From NCBI RefSeq assembly GCF_008016455.1, contig NZ_SAXU01000001.1:1860001-1924000 (forward strand): DNA of 64,000 bases. The letters run 5' to 3'. This stretch comes from Brachyspira aalborgi (GTDB lineage: Bacteria; Spirochaetota; Brachyspiria; Brachyspirales; Brachyspiraceae). Positions 44,927-54,466 of the stretch are shown piece after piece. The notes below the pieces were generated by a model. It made no database searches. It was not told the DNA's origin and saw only the letters and a list, made by a program, of their open reading frames with translations. Within the stretch, counting starts at the first letter, position 1. Every line of letters begins with the position of its first letter. The position numbers and the translations under genes are program-made.

Positions 44927-45259
44927 TTGGTAAGAACTATAATTGAAGATAAAACGGCTATTATACATATAGAAAAAAATATTATATCGGAAAATGTCGA
45001 TATACTTGAAGATAAATTATCTTATATAAAAAATTTAGGAGTTTCAAATTTTATTTTTGACTTTCATAAAACGGAATATATGTGTTCTTCAGCTTTGGGT
45101 TTAATCGCCTCAATTTTAAGAATCTCTTCAGAGAAAGGAGGAAAAGTTTATTTTTGTTCTTTGACTAGTCAGTTAAAAAAATTATTTGAAGCTATGAAAT
45201 TTTTGAATATAGTAAATACAGCCGCTAATATTGAAGAGGCTTTAAATAAAATAGATTAA
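44927..45259 (+). CDS. STAS-domain anti-sigma factor antagonist
   Basis: The product is 110 aa. It uses a TTG start with AAAGGAG seven bases upstream. The phosphorylatable serine region is MCSSALGLIASILR (about 50-63), and the fold matches SpoIIAA/RsbV-like proteins. It presumably binds a kinase/anti-sigma factor in a partner-switching pathway; no partner is adjacent. YggT follows nine bases later. Confidence 0.85.
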   Translation: MVRTIIEDKTAIIHIEKNIISENVDILEDKLSYIKNLGVSNFIFDFHKTEYMCSSALGLIASILRISSEKGGKVYFCSLTSQLKKLFEAMKFLNIVNTAANIEEALNKID

Positions 45260-45268
45260 TGGATTTAT

Positions 45269-45592
45269 ATGCTTATACGGATTATTGATTTTATATATGT
45301 TTTGATAATACAAACTTTAAGACTTTATTCTTTTATATGGTTTATTTGGATTATCATAAGTTGGTTAACCGCATTCGGAGCGATTAATTTGGATTATTAT
45401 AATCCGATTGTTAGATTTTTTTATAATATAACGGATGGAATAATCGACAGAATATTTGGAGATTTTAGAAGTAAATTTATAATCGGCGTAATAGATATAT
45501 CGCCTTTGATTTTTCTTTTAATAATTACTATGGTTTTACCGCAGATAATAAGATTTATATATATTTCTATTTATTATGAATTCTTTAGATAA
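45269..45592 (+). CDS. YggT family membrane protein
   Basis: The product is 107 aa with two hydrophobic regions. The motif SWLTAFGAINLDYYNPIVRFFYNITD resembles the YggT signature (SWxxPxxxNPI). Family members are implicated in cell shape, division or osmotic tolerance. Its end overlaps the next gene by 17 bases, implying a co-transcribed set with STAS and the TPR protein. Confidence 0.8.
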   Translation: MLIRIIDFIYVLIIQTLRLYSFIWFIWIIISWLTAFGAINLDYYNPIVRFFYNITDGIIDRIFGDFRSKFIIGVIDISPLIFLLIITMVLPQIIRFIYISIYYEFFR

Positions 45593-47732
45593 AATAAAAC
45601 AATATATGAGCGAAGGCGATTTTAGAAAAGCTATAAAAGAATTAGATTTAATAATATCTAAAGAACCGAATAACGCCATAGCTTTTTATATGCGAGGAAA
45701 ATCGGCGTTTATAGAAATACAAAATGAAAAATACGATAATAGTTTGGAAGCTACAAAATCTTTAATATATTCTACTATAGAACATGATTTAAATAAATCT
45801 ATAGAAATAGACCCAAATATAATAGACGCATATAGAGGCTTAATGTATTTAAATAGAGTCGTAAGAAATGTAGATAAAGAGAGAGAGTTTGCTCAAATTC
45901 TTTTGGAAAAATCTAAAGAAACTTCAATCGATGCTTTGCTTATTTTAGCGAGCAGTTATTTAAACAATGGAAAAGACGAATCGGATTTTCATCAAGCAAT
46001 CGGTTTTTACGATGATTTTATTAAAAGAGTCGATATTGAAGATAGCAAAATGGCGAGATTTGAAAGAGGACTTTGTTATTATAATTTGGATATTTTAAAT
46101 AAAGCCGATGCGGAAGCGAATAAACTCATTGAAGATTTTCCAATGTATGACGATGCTTATTTTTTGAAAGGAATCGCATTATCTAAAAACTCAATCAATT
46201 CTGATTTTTTTGAAGATGCAATTTTCTTTTTAAATAGAGCGGTTGAATTAAATAATAAAAATTATAACGCTTTGTATGAAATAGCGGAATGGCATTTTGA
46301 AAAAGAAAATTATAGAAAGGCTATTGAAACTTACGGTAAATTGCTTGAAAGTAAAAATAAATATAATTTAGCCTCTTTGCTTGGAAAAACTCAAGCGTTT
46401 CATGATATGATTATTGAAAGCGGAGAATATAAAGAAAATGAAGAAACAAATAAAGATTTGGATGAAGCTTTTAATTTAATTGATAAAGTTATTGAAATTT
46501 TAGGAGACGATATAAAGAGCGTTCAATATAAATATTATAAAGGAAATTTATATTCTTATAAAGGCGAGATAGATAAAGCGAAAGAAGAATTTGAAAAAAT
46601 TATTAAAGAGATAAAAGATATAGACGATTGGCTTTATCAGAGAATTTCCGAGTTTTATTATAATTATGCAGAAAACAAAGACGATTATAAAAAATCTTTA
46701 GAATATTTGGAAAAGATTAAAGATAAAAAAAATTCAATTTATAATTTAATGATATTTGTAAATTACGAATTAAAAAATTACAAAAAAATAGTTGAAATAT
46801 GCGAAGAGTTTTTAAATAGATTTTTATCTTTAAATAATAATAAAGATTTTGAAGATATTGAAGAAAATAATATTTATTATATAAGATTTATTTACGCGTA
46901 TTCTTTGCAAATGATTGGCTCTAATAATTACGATTTGATAGTTGAAAATTATAAAATTTGTCTTAACGATGAAACTTTAGATAAAGCTTTAATATATAGA
47001 AGCATTGCAAAAATAATGATGTATAATATGGATTATAAATATTATTTGGAAGGAATTGAAAATTTAAAATTATCGATGCAATTAAACGATGCATTATCTT
47101 ATTATTTATACGCTAAAGAATTATTTTACGGAAATATTATAGCGCCTTGCCCCGAGCTTGCAATTGGACTTGCTAATAATTCAATAGAATTGGATGCAAA
47201 TTTGGAATGCGCTTATATTATAATGGGAAGAGGTTATGAGCTTGGCAGAGGAGTTGAAAAAAATGAAAATAAAGCTTTTGAAATATATTGTAAAGCTAAC
47301 GAAATAGCGAAAATAAATAATTCAAAATGTTCATGCTCAAAAGCCGCTTTGGCTCACTGTTATTATAACGGAATAGGAGTTAAAAAAAATCAATCTAAAG
47401 CTTTAAGCATAGTAAAAAAAATAGCCGAAACGAGAGGAAGATTTTCTCATAGCCATATAGCTTTATTATATTCTTATTTCGCTCTCAATAATTTTGAAGG
47501 ATTTGATTTGAAAAAAGCTCTATCTTTATTTAATCAAACTTTGACTCATTATAGCGATTTATCAGTCGTTATGACGCTAAAAAGATTGTATAAAAAATTA
47601 GGCAGAAATAAAGATGTTAAAAGAATGATTAAAATCGAAGCGGAAACTTTAAAAAGAACGGGAGAGTTTAATTTAAATTATTTAAGAAATTATATTAAGA
47701 ATTTTAAGAATTTTTATCCGATTCCTTTTTAA
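45576..47732 (+). CDS. TPR and Sel1 repeat protein
   Basis: The product is 718 aa, with no signal peptide. Tetratricopeptide repeats span much of the protein (such as GDFRKAIKELDLIISKEPNNA, then NYNALYEIAEWHFEKENYRKAIETY). Sel1-type repeats lie near 570-640 (GRGYELGRGVEKNENKAFEIY, AHCYYNGIGVKKNQSKAL). It is a cytoplasmic scaffold; partners are unknown. The start overlaps yggT. Confidence 0.85.
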   Translation: MNSLDKIKQYMSEGDFRKAIKELDLIISKEPNNAIAFYMRGKSAFIEIQNEKYDNSLEATKSLIYSTIEHDLNKSIEIDPNIIDAYRGLMYLNRVVRNVDKEREFAQILLEKSKETSIDALLILASSYLNNGKDESDFHQAIGFYDDFIKRVDIEDSKMARFERGLCYYNLDILNKADAEANKLIEDFPMYDDAYFLKGIALSKNSINSDFFEDAIFFLNRAVELNNKNYNALYEIAEWHFEKENYRKAIETYGKLLESKNKYNLASLLGKTQAFHDMIIESGEYKENEETNKDLDEAFNLIDKVIEILGDDIKSVQYKYYKGNLYSYKGEIDKAKEEFEKIIKEIKDIDDWLYQRISEFYYNYAENKDDYKKSLEYLEKIKDKKNSIYNLMIFVNYELKNYKKIVEICEEFLNRFLSLNNNKDFEDIEENNIYYIRFIYAYSLQMIGSNNYDLIVENYKICLNDETLDKALIYRSIAKIMMYNMDYKYYLEGIENLKLSMQLNDALSYYLYAKELFYGNIIAPCPELAIGLANNSIELDANLECAYIIMGRGYELGRGVEKNENKAFEIYCKANEIAKINNSKCSCSKAALAHCYYNGIGVKKNQSKALSIVKKIAETRGRFSHSHIALLYSYFALNNFEGFDLKKALSLFNQTLTHYSDLSVVMTLKRLYKKLGRNKDVKRMIKIEAETLKRTGEFNLNYLRNYIKNFKNFYPIPF

Positions 47733-47851
47733 CAATTCTTTGTTATAAATTGATTTGATATATTTGTTGGATATTTTATTAATATTTTTTATTTATAAAA
47801 AATTCAGGCTGTAGGTTCACATAGCGAGCTTTTTAAGAAATAGAAAATAAT

Positions 47852-47884
47852 AAAAGCTATCGGGATTAATTTGGTAGCTTTTTT
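47852..47884 (+). terminator. Intrinsic terminator in the gap after the TPR gene
   Basis: AAAAGCTA and TAGCTTTT form an 8-bp stem around a 15-base loop, with T residues following. It is 120 bases after the TPR stop codon. The rest of the 297-bp gap holds nothing recognised. Confidence 0.65.
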
Positions 47885-48029
47885 AGTTTATGGAAAGTTT
47901 CTTTATTTTTGAAATAGAATTTAATTTTTATAATAAGATTTTTTTGAATAATTATTTTATTAATTTACTTTTAATTTATTAAATTTTTTGTTATAATTTG
48001 TTATTACTTTAATTTTGGAAATATAAAAA

Positions 48030-49580
48030 ATGGAACAACCAAAAGTTTATAATACAGAAGAAGATTTAATTAAATGGCTTAAATATGATTTAAAAGAACA
48101 GAGAAAAGAAATAGCAAAAAGTAAAAATATTGATATAAAAGAGGTTAAATATAAAGAACTTGTTTTAAATTTTGGAAATAATAAAATACCAATCAAAGAA
48201 AATGAAAAACTGCTACAAGGTGGAAATATTACTAAATATATAAACTGTTTTATTAGATTTGACTTGATTTTGGAAAATATTCTTAAACATTTTAACATAG
48301 AAGAGCAATATATAATAATAATAGAAGAAGAAAACAATTTTCAATATTTAATATGCCCTTTTAAAGTTAATATTAGCCATTGCATTTTTGAGGCAACAAT
48401 CATACGATTTTATGGTACAATATTTGAAGAAATTGTTAGTTTTGTTAATACTACATTCTATAATGAAGTAGATTTCTTTGCTTTAAAATTTATTAAAGGC
48501 GTTTATTTTGATAGAGTAAATTTTGATTGTGGTAAAAATATAGTATTTAATGATGTGATTTTTAAAAATAAAGTCGATTTTTCAGATTTACATTGGAAAA
48601 ATAAATTATTATTTTATAATATAAATTCTAATTTAGAATTTAATCTATCTAAATTAAATATTATAGATGCTTTAGAAATTATAGAATTTAATAAAAATAA
48701 AGAAGATAATTTTGCCTCTATAATTAATTTAGATAATATATCATTTGAAAATTCAAAATCTTTATTATCAATAAAAGATGTAACGAACACAATAGAGAGC
48801 GTTAGTTTAAAAGGTATATACATGAATGGGAGAATAAACTTTTATAATATTAAAATTAAAAATATTAATTTACAAGGAACAAATATAATCGGAGATTTTT
48901 CAGATATAAATTGTGAATATGATAATCTCTCAAATTGGCAAACTGCAAGAATTTTTAAACATGAAGAATATAAAAAATCTAATACTATAAAAGCTTTAGA
49001 ATACCATGCCGAAGAAATAAAATTGTATAAAGAAGAATTAATAAATAAACCAAATAAAACTCTTAAAGATTTTGGGGATATATTTTCTATTTATTTAAGT
49101 TCTCTATATAGCGATAACGGTTTGAATTGGGTTAAATCTTTTTTATGCACAATATTATTTTCAATTTTATTTTTCACAATGTCATATAATATTTCATGTA
49201 TTCCTATATTTACAATTGCTTTTATTTCTATTTTATATGTTTTGCTTTATAATAAAAATATTTTAAATCATATATTTGTTTCTGCAATTATTTATATAAT
49301 AGTTTCAATAGTATTTTCATTTATTTATTTTGAAGGTTATAATAATATTGATTATGTTATAAAAGAATTATTTAGTTTTATAGCTCCAACTAATTTTTCT
49401 CAAATATTATATGATAAAGAATATTTAAGTTATATATACGATTGCAAAAGTAATATAAAAATAATATGTTTTATAGAAATAGTATTTAAAGGAATATTAT
49501 ATTTTTTAGGCAAAATAGCTTTTTGGTATGGCTCGGTTCAAACGGTTCAAGCGTTTAGAAAATTTAGCAAAAAAGAATGA
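48030..49580 (+). CDS. Pentapeptide-repeat-like protein with C-terminal membrane domain
   Basis: The product is 516 aa. Residues about 110-300 show the pentapeptide pattern with a bulky residue every five (VSFVNTTFYNEVDFFALKF, VYFDRVNFDCGK, VDFSDLHW). From about 365 there are four to five hydrophobic segments, and the end FWYGSVQTVQAFRKFSKK resembles pentapeptide/ion-channel-type membrane proteins. It is clearly CpG-poor (about 13 in 1551 bases), unlike core genes, suggesting acquisition. The function is unknown. Confidence 0.65.
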   Translation: MEQPKVYNTEEDLIKWLKYDLKEQRKEIAKSKNIDIKEVKYKELVLNFGNNKIPIKENEKLLQGGNITKYINCFIRFDLILENILKHFNIEEQYIIIIEEENNFQYLICPFKVNISHCIFEATIIRFYGTIFEEIVSFVNTTFYNEVDFFALKFIKGVYFDRVNFDCGKNIVFNDVIFKNKVDFSDLHWKNKLLFYNINSNLEFNLSKLNIIDALEIIEFNKNKEDNFASIINLDNISFENSKSLLSIKDVTNTIESVSLKGIYMNGRINFYNIKIKNINLQGTNIIGDFSDINCEYDNLSNWQTARIFKHEEYKKSNTIKALEYHAEEIKLYKEELINKPNKTLKDFGDIFSIYLSSLYSDNGLNWVKSFLCTILFSILFFTMSYNISCIPIFTIAFISILYVLLYNKNILNHIFVSAIIYIIVSIVFSFIYFEGYNNIDYVIKELFSFIAPTNFSQILYDKEYLSYIYDCKSNIKIICFIEIVFKGILYFLGKIAFWYGSVQTVQAFRKFSKKE

Positions 49581-49627
49581 AACTATAAATTAAAAATAAA
49601 ATAGCATATATTTTTATAATAAAAATA

Positions 49628-49656
49628 AGGGGCAGTTATTAAACCGCCCCTATAAA
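49628..49656. terminator. Bidirectional terminator between convergent genes
   Basis: AGGGGC (49628-49633) and GCCCCT (49646-49651) form a GC-rich stem with AT-rich flanks on both sides, between the convergent ends of the pentapeptide and TerB-like genes. Confidence 0.8.
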
Positions 49657-49672
49657 TATTTTTTTAATAATT

Positions 49673-50221
49673 TTAATCTTCTTCGTCAAAATCATTATTA
49701 TCAAAATATTCAAATGCTTCTTCAAGAGCGGTCACTATATTTTGATACATCATATTATTTAAACCAAAATTATTCTTTGCAAATAAATATGCATCATTAA
49801 CTTCATCGTCCGTTAAATTAAATCCTACTTTAATTAAATAAACCATATATAATTTTTTATTATTTAATTCAACTTCCATATTTACCAAAGCTGTGCAACA
49901 TGCGCATATAAAAAATATTTTAAGTTTATTTCTATCTATTCTACCCGTTTCTATATCTTTAATAATCTCTTCAGGAGATTTATTAGAATTACATATATCT
50001 TGATATGCTAATTTTAACTTTTTCTGAATTTGAACTGCAATCATGCTCTCATTAGGAAACATGGTATTATATAGTTCCGTTGCCATTTGTATATCTTGTG
50101 CAGATGCATTACCACTATCGGCATAAATTACAAGGCATAAAATTTTTAATAAATGGTCTTTATCGTTAAAATTTATAGCCGAATTAATAGCACCTTCTAT
50201 GAAATCTGAAAATAATCCCAT
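49673..50221 (-). CDS. TerB-like helical protein
   Basis: The product is 182 aa, acidic and helical. The start MGLFSDFIEG and the stretch HLLKILCLVIYADSGNASAQDIQMATELY resemble the TerB/DjlA-N fold associated with tellurite resistance and membrane stress modules, but the match is by eye only. It lies three bases after a zinc-ribbon gene in the same direction. Confidence 0.5.
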   Translation of the reverse strand: MGLFSDFIEGAINSAINFNDKDHLLKILCLVIYADSGNASAQDIQMATELYNTMFPNESMIAVQIQKKLKLAYQDICNSNKSPEEIIKDIETGRIDRNKLKIFFICACCTALVNMEVELNNKKLYMVYLIKVGFNLTDDEVNDAYLFAKNNFGLNNMMYQNIVTALEEAFEYFDNNDFDEED

Positions 50222-50224
50222 AAT

Positions 50225-50881
50225 TTACTCTCCTTTTATAGCGTTTGTTAATTTATTAAAATTAGTTATCATAAAATACTGACCAAGAAATATACCAGCT
50301 CCAGCGGTAAAAAGTGATGTTAAAGTCCATAATAAAATAACTCCGCTTGATTGTTTTATTATAACATTATAACGAGCTGCTGCATTTTTTATCCTTTCAG
50401 AATGCTTATATATCCAATAAAAATAATAAAGCCCAAAAGTCATAGCGGAAAATACTAATACTAAAATAGAATTTGGACTTTCTCCTTCTTCTCCGCAAAT
50501 AAGGTTCATATCTTTTATAAAACCCCACCAAAAATATACCATATATAACCCTCCCGTTAGAAAAGTTAATATAAGATATATAACAAAATCTCTATTTTTC
50601 TTTATTTTTGAAAAATCTACTGTTTCATTATTTTGGATTATATCAACCTCTTTAACAATATTTATATTGTTTTCATTACTAGATAAATTTTCCGACTGTT
50701 TAATATCATTATTATTTTCTGATATTTTATCGATATTATTATCTAATTCTTCGTTTTTTCTTTTTCTTCTACTCAAAAGCCCTCCTTGATTATTCACAGA
50801 AAGACTGCTAATTGAAGAACCGCATAAATCACAAGATTTTGCATCATCGTTAATTTGATTTCCACATTTTGGACATAACAT
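50225..50881 (-). CDS. Zinc-ribbon protein with DUF4234-like membrane domain
   Basis: The product is 218 aa. An N-terminal zinc ribbon (CPKCGNQINDDAKSCDLCG) is followed by an Asn/Asp-rich linker and a C-terminal DUF4234-like region with three to four helices (FVIYLILTFLTGGLYMVYFWWGF, FGLYYFYWIYKHSERIK). The role is unknown. It is in tandem with two related envelope-type genes. Confidence 0.75.
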   Translation of the reverse strand: MLCPKCGNQINDDAKSCDLCGSSISSLSVNNQGGLLSRRKRKNEELDNNIDKISENNNDIKQSENLSSNENNINIVKEVDIIQNNETVDFSKIKKNRDFVIYLILTFLTGGLYMVYFWWGFIKDMNLICGEEGESPNSILVLVFSAMTFGLYYFYWIYKHSERIKNAAARYNVIIKQSSGVILLWTLTSLFTAGAGIFLGQYFMITNFNKLTNAIKGE

Positions 50882-50912
50882 AATTTACTCCTTAAAAAAT
50901 ATATTAATTTAT

Positions 50913-51698
50913 TTACATAGCCAATTCGTCAAAATCTCTACTTACGGAATTATTTACTTCTATTTGAACATCATACTTGCCTAATATATTAAAAACGGTT
51001 TTAAGAGCTTCAATAAGTTTATCTCTATCGTTTTTATTAGTTAAATGTATATTTAATAGCGGACTTCCATTTTTATCAAAAAATGTAAATTTGTAGAACT
51101 CTCCGCTTGCTAAAAGAGTATTAAGAAATATATTTTTATTATATTTAAAAGTGCCTTTAGGACATGGTAGAGCGTCTATTTTAAAGCTTTTAACTTGAAT
51201 TGCAAACACTTCTTTTAAATGAAGTTCATCCTTTAAAAAACTAAATTTTGTTTTATTATTTTTAATTAGAACTCCATTTTGCATGTCTATAAATACTCCT
51301 CGAGGATTAAGTTTAGTAGCTATTATTAGCATAACTAAAGGAAATATTATAGTAAAAATTACCACAAGTAAAAAAGAAAAGAATATGAGAACTGGCGTAT
51401 TACTATAAATTATATACCAAAATGCTCCCCCGATAACCATAGATATAAGAACTACATTTATTTGCATAATATTATATCCGTGGTCAAATCTTGATTTTAT
51501 TCCTTTTATATCCATATAAAAATCAGAAGTTGAATTACTATCATTCTTAATATCTTTTATATCAATATAATTAGTATTGTTTTCCGAACTACTAATATTA
51601 TTAATTTTTTCTTTATTAGTTGGTTCGATTTTACCTCCGCAGGAAGAACAAAAATTCATTCCTTCTTTAATTTCTTTTCCGCAATTTGCACAAAACAT
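50913..51698 (-). CDS. Zinc-ribbon membrane protein
   Basis: The product is 261 aa. It starts with a zinc ribbon (CANCGKEIKEGMNFCSSCGG), then a Ser/Asn-rich linker, two hydrophobic segments (about 80-125) and a soluble PH-like C-terminal half. It is the upstream neighbour of the DUF4234-like gene and probably shares its transcript. The function is unknown. Confidence 0.7.
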   Translation of the reverse strand: MFCANCGKEIKEGMNFCSSCGGKIEPTNKEKINNISSSENNTNYIDIKDIKNDSNSTSDFYMDIKGIKSRFDHGYNIMQINVVLISMVIGGAFWYIIYSNTPVLIFFSFLLVVIFTIIFPLVMLIIATKLNPRGVFIDMQNGVLIKNNKTKFSFLKDELHLKEVFAIQVKSFKIDALPCPKGTFKYNKNIFLNTLLASGEFYKFTFFDKNGSPLLNIHLTNKNDRDKLIEALKTVFNILGKYDVQIEVNNSVSRDFDELAM

Positions 51699-51732
51699 AA
51701 TTTTTCTCCTTTTTTTTAAAAATATATTTAAA

Positions 51733-53130
51733 TTATTCAGTAGCTCCTTCGTCTACTAAAAGTTTTATTATCTCATTCTTCTTTGAGCTATTTATAGCGT
51801 AATATAAAGGCTTTTTCCCTTTTTTATCCGCATAATTAACATCCGCTCCGTATTCTATTAATAATTTCACTGCGTCAATATATCCTTTCTCACATGCTAT
51901 AGTTAAAGGCGTATGTCCCCATCCGTCCCTAACATCTATATCTACGCCAGCATCCAACAATAATTTTACAATTCTATATTCATAGTAAATTAAAGCGGTA
52001 TATAGAATAGGCTCTTTATCTATGGTTATATCGGCGTTATTTAATAAAAGTAATTTTACTATATCTACATTTCTTTTAATTACAGAATAAACTAATGCGC
52101 TTTTTCCCTTATAATCAGTATCATTTCCATTGTCTTTAGGTAATTGATTTATATCCACGCCTTTATTTATAAGAAGTTTAGCTATATTCACATTTCCTAT
52201 TCGTATAGCTGTATGTAAATAATCTTCCCTGTTATCTATACTTGCTCCAGCATTAAGAAGTATAGAAACTCCTTCTATATTGCCAGATAATATACAATAG
52301 GTTAAAGCGGTAGCAATATTTACACCATAAGATTTAACTTGCAAATTTAAATCCGCACCAGCGCTTACTAAAGCTTTTAATAAATCGTTATATTTTAATG
52401 CCGAAGCTATCATTAATGGCGTTAAATATTCGTTATTATTTATAATAGTATATATTTGTCGCCCTCTGGAATTTGTATAATAACCATTATATTCGTATAT
52501 TCTTATATAACGATTTATATCGATTAAAATGGCTGCCTCTATATCTTTAATATATTTTTCACCGCTTCTTTTCTTTATAATTCTCTCTAAAGCGGCTCTA
52601 TCTCCAGAAGTAACAACATTTTTATAGCTTTCATCTCCGAAAATATCAATATCGACTACTGTCCTTCCTCTCGTTCCCGTTATTTCATTAATTATTTGAG
52701 GAATAAATTGAATAACATCTTCTATATTCCTAAACGATTTACTATCGCCCGTAATATTTTCAAAAGTTTCAACATTTATCATACTTACTATAAGAATATT
52801 ATTCCTTCCCAATTTCTTTACTTCGCCTGCCAAGACATATTGAGCATTTAAAGCGCGTCCTATTACTATTCTTGTAGTTTCGTCCGTCAAACCGTTTCTC
52901 TGAAAGTTATGTTCTTTCATGACTTTTTCAAGTTGACTATTTCTAGTAAGAACTTTATAAACCTTTCTTTTGCTTAATTCGTTTGCAAACATAGAGGCTA
53001 ATGTATCTCCTTCTTCTTCTCCATTTACGCTTGAAAAAGGCAAAACCGCAACAGTTATTTTCTCTGCCGAAAACAAATTATAACTAAATAAGGCTATAAA
53101 TAATATAAATATTTTCTTTATCATAATCAA
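51733..53130 (-). CDS. Exported CsgG/FlgO-like protein with ankyrin repeats
   Basis: The product is 465 aa. A signal peptide (about 1-21, ending NLFSA) precedes a CsgG/LpoB/TolB-N-type domain (ITVAVLPFSSVNGEEEGDTLASMFANEL, then ARALNAQYVLAGEV-like). Ankyrin repeats fill the C-terminal 250 residues (LTYCILSGNIEGVSILLNAGA, GHTPLTIACEKGYIDAVKLL). The fusion suggests a periplasmic adaptor. It lies in a cluster with LPP20-like exported proteins. Confidence 0.8.
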   Translation of the reverse strand: MIMIKKIFILFIALFSYNLFSAEKITVAVLPFSSVNGEEEGDTLASMFANELSKRKVYKVLTRNSQLEKVMKEHNFQRNGLTDETTRIVIGRALNAQYVLAGEVKKLGRNNILIVSMINVETFENITGDSKSFRNIEDVIQFIPQIINEITGTRGRTVVDIDIFGDESYKNVVTSGDRAALERIIKKRSGEKYIKDIEAAILIDINRYIRIYEYNGYYTNSRGRQIYTIINNNEYLTPLMIASALKYNDLLKALVSAGADLNLQVKSYGVNIATALTYCILSGNIEGVSILLNAGASIDNREDYLHTAIRIGNVNIAKLLINKGVDINQLPKDNGNDTDYKGKSALVYSVIKRNVDIVKLLLLNNADITIDKEPILYTALIYYEYRIVKLLLDAGVDIDVRDGWGHTPLTIACEKGYIDAVKLLIEYGADVNYADKKGKKPLYYAINSSKKNEIIKLLVDEGATE

Positions 53131-53146
53131 ATCCTTAAAATTTACA

Positions 53147-53734
53147 TTAATAAATATTTTTAACTATCCAATCATAAGCAGGATTATTATGTTTTATCCT
53201 CTTTCCATCTTTATCCGTGAATTTAAAGAAATTACCGCTAAATTTAAATACTTCATCGTTATTATCAATTAAATATAGATTTTTTATAGAAAATATAGCT
53301 AATTTCTTTTCTTTACCTTTGCTTTTATATTCTTCATTACCTATATTTAAAAATAATCTACTATTTTTTACTTTCCAACTTCCAGCATTTTTACTAGTTG
53401 AAATCTTAATTGCATTTATTAAATTATTCCTCAATTTATCCGAAATAATGCCTCCATAATAGTCATTATCCGTATTTAAATCCGCATCATAAGTAAATGC
53501 CGAATATCCTAATTGATTATTTTCATTAAAATATAAAGCTATATTATGTAGATATGTAATTTTATAACCATTAATTTTTTCAGATATTGCTATTTTGCCT
53601 ACCCACAAACCAAGCATATAATCTTCGTCTATATCCTCAAATCTCATATTTAATATATAAAAACCGATTTTATATAATACGAAAACTATAATTATGAAGA
53701 TTATTATTTTTGTAAAACATCCTTTTTTATTCAT
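53147..53734 (-). CDS. Hypothetical exported/single-pass protein
   Basis: The product is 195 aa. A basic start and one hydrophobic helix (about 9-27) precede a beta-rich domain containing DYMLGLWVGKIAISEK and NAGSWKVKNSRLFLNIGN, reminiscent of lipocalin-like domains that report 'lipid or ligand cost', but not firm. It is 16 bp upstream of the CsgG/ankyrin gene and co-directional. Confidence 0.65.
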   Translation of the reverse strand: MNKKGCFTKIIIFIIIVFVLYKIGFYILNMRFEDIDEDYMLGLWVGKIAISEKINGYKITYLHNIALYFNENNQLGYSAFTYDADLNTDNDYYGGIISDKLRNNLINAIKISTSKNAGSWKVKNSRLFLNIGNEEYKSKGKEKKLAIFSIKNLYLIDNNDEVFKFSGNFFKFTDKDGKRIKHNNPAYDWIVKNIY

Positions 53735-53762
53735 TATTTAACCTCATTAAATTATATAAGTC

Positions 53763-53795
53763 ATGGGATAATTATTTAAAACATAATTACCCCAT
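53763..53795 (-). other. Hairpin between cluster genes
   Basis: ATGGG...CCCAT, extended by TAATTAT/ATAATTA, forms a 12-bp stem (one mismatch) around a short loop. There is no T run, so it may be an RNA-processing or attenuation element rather than a terminator. Confidence 0.4.
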
Positions 53796-53803
53796 AAAAT
53801 TAA

Positions 53804-54442
53804 TTATTCTTCATTGTTTTCTATATATTCATAAGTCAATTTATCCATAGCGGATTTTACTCGAGATTTAGTTTCTTCATTTTCGCCCGATATTGCTTTT
53901 TCGACTTCGTTATTAATTATTCTCTTCATTATATCCGAGTCGATAAGATACAAAACATAATATTCGTATTCCTGTTGTCCTTTTTTAGAACCGTCTTTAT
54001 ACTCTTTCAATATCCACCAATCGTCTTCTCTTCTCAAGCCCGATATTTTTACTTTAGATACAGAAGTCGTAAGAGTTTCCATAGTTCTTTGAAAACTCTC
54101 ATCTCCGCCATATTCGGACGCCGCCGTCATATCGGTAATTGATTGCGATAAATATCTTGCAACCTCGCTTGAAGAATTTACCCTTTTAGCCCAGCTTTCC
54201 ACAAAGTTTAAACTCTTACCCCGTCCGCTTATGATAAAAGCCATCTTGTTAGGATAGTCCTTTTCTAAAGCCGTAGTTCCCTTAAACATCCATTTAGGCT
54301 GTTTAGCTTTTTTTCCGCCCCTTTGGTCGATGATATCGTATTTTATTCTTTTCCTTTGGGCGAAAACATTTTCCGAAAAGAATAACGCATTTACAAATAT
54401 AAACGCGAATACGAAAATAAGTTTTTTGTTAGTGTTAAACAT
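53804..54442 (-). CDS. Hypothetical exported protein (LPP20-like cluster)
   Basis: The product is 212 aa. A signal peptide ends near AFA/QRKR (about residue 28). The body contains QPKWMFKGTTALEKDYPNKM and FVESWAKRVNSSSEVARYLSQ, similar in style to LPP20-type proteins with WxxxG and a DA..A helix. It follows the LPP20-like gene by 24 bp and is probably its paralogue or partner. Confidence 0.6.
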   Translation of the reverse strand: MFNTNKKLIFVFAFIFVNALFFSENVFAQRKRIKYDIIDQRGGKKAKQPKWMFKGTTALEKDYPNKMAFIISGRGKSLNFVESWAKRVNSSSEVARYLSQSITDMTAASEYGGDESFQRTMETLTTSVSKVKISGLRREDDWWILKEYKDGSKKGQQEYEYYVLYLIDSDIMKRIINNEVEKAISGENEETKSRVKSAMDKLTYEYIENNEE

Positions 54443-54466
54443 AATTTAACTCCTTAATTAATTTTT

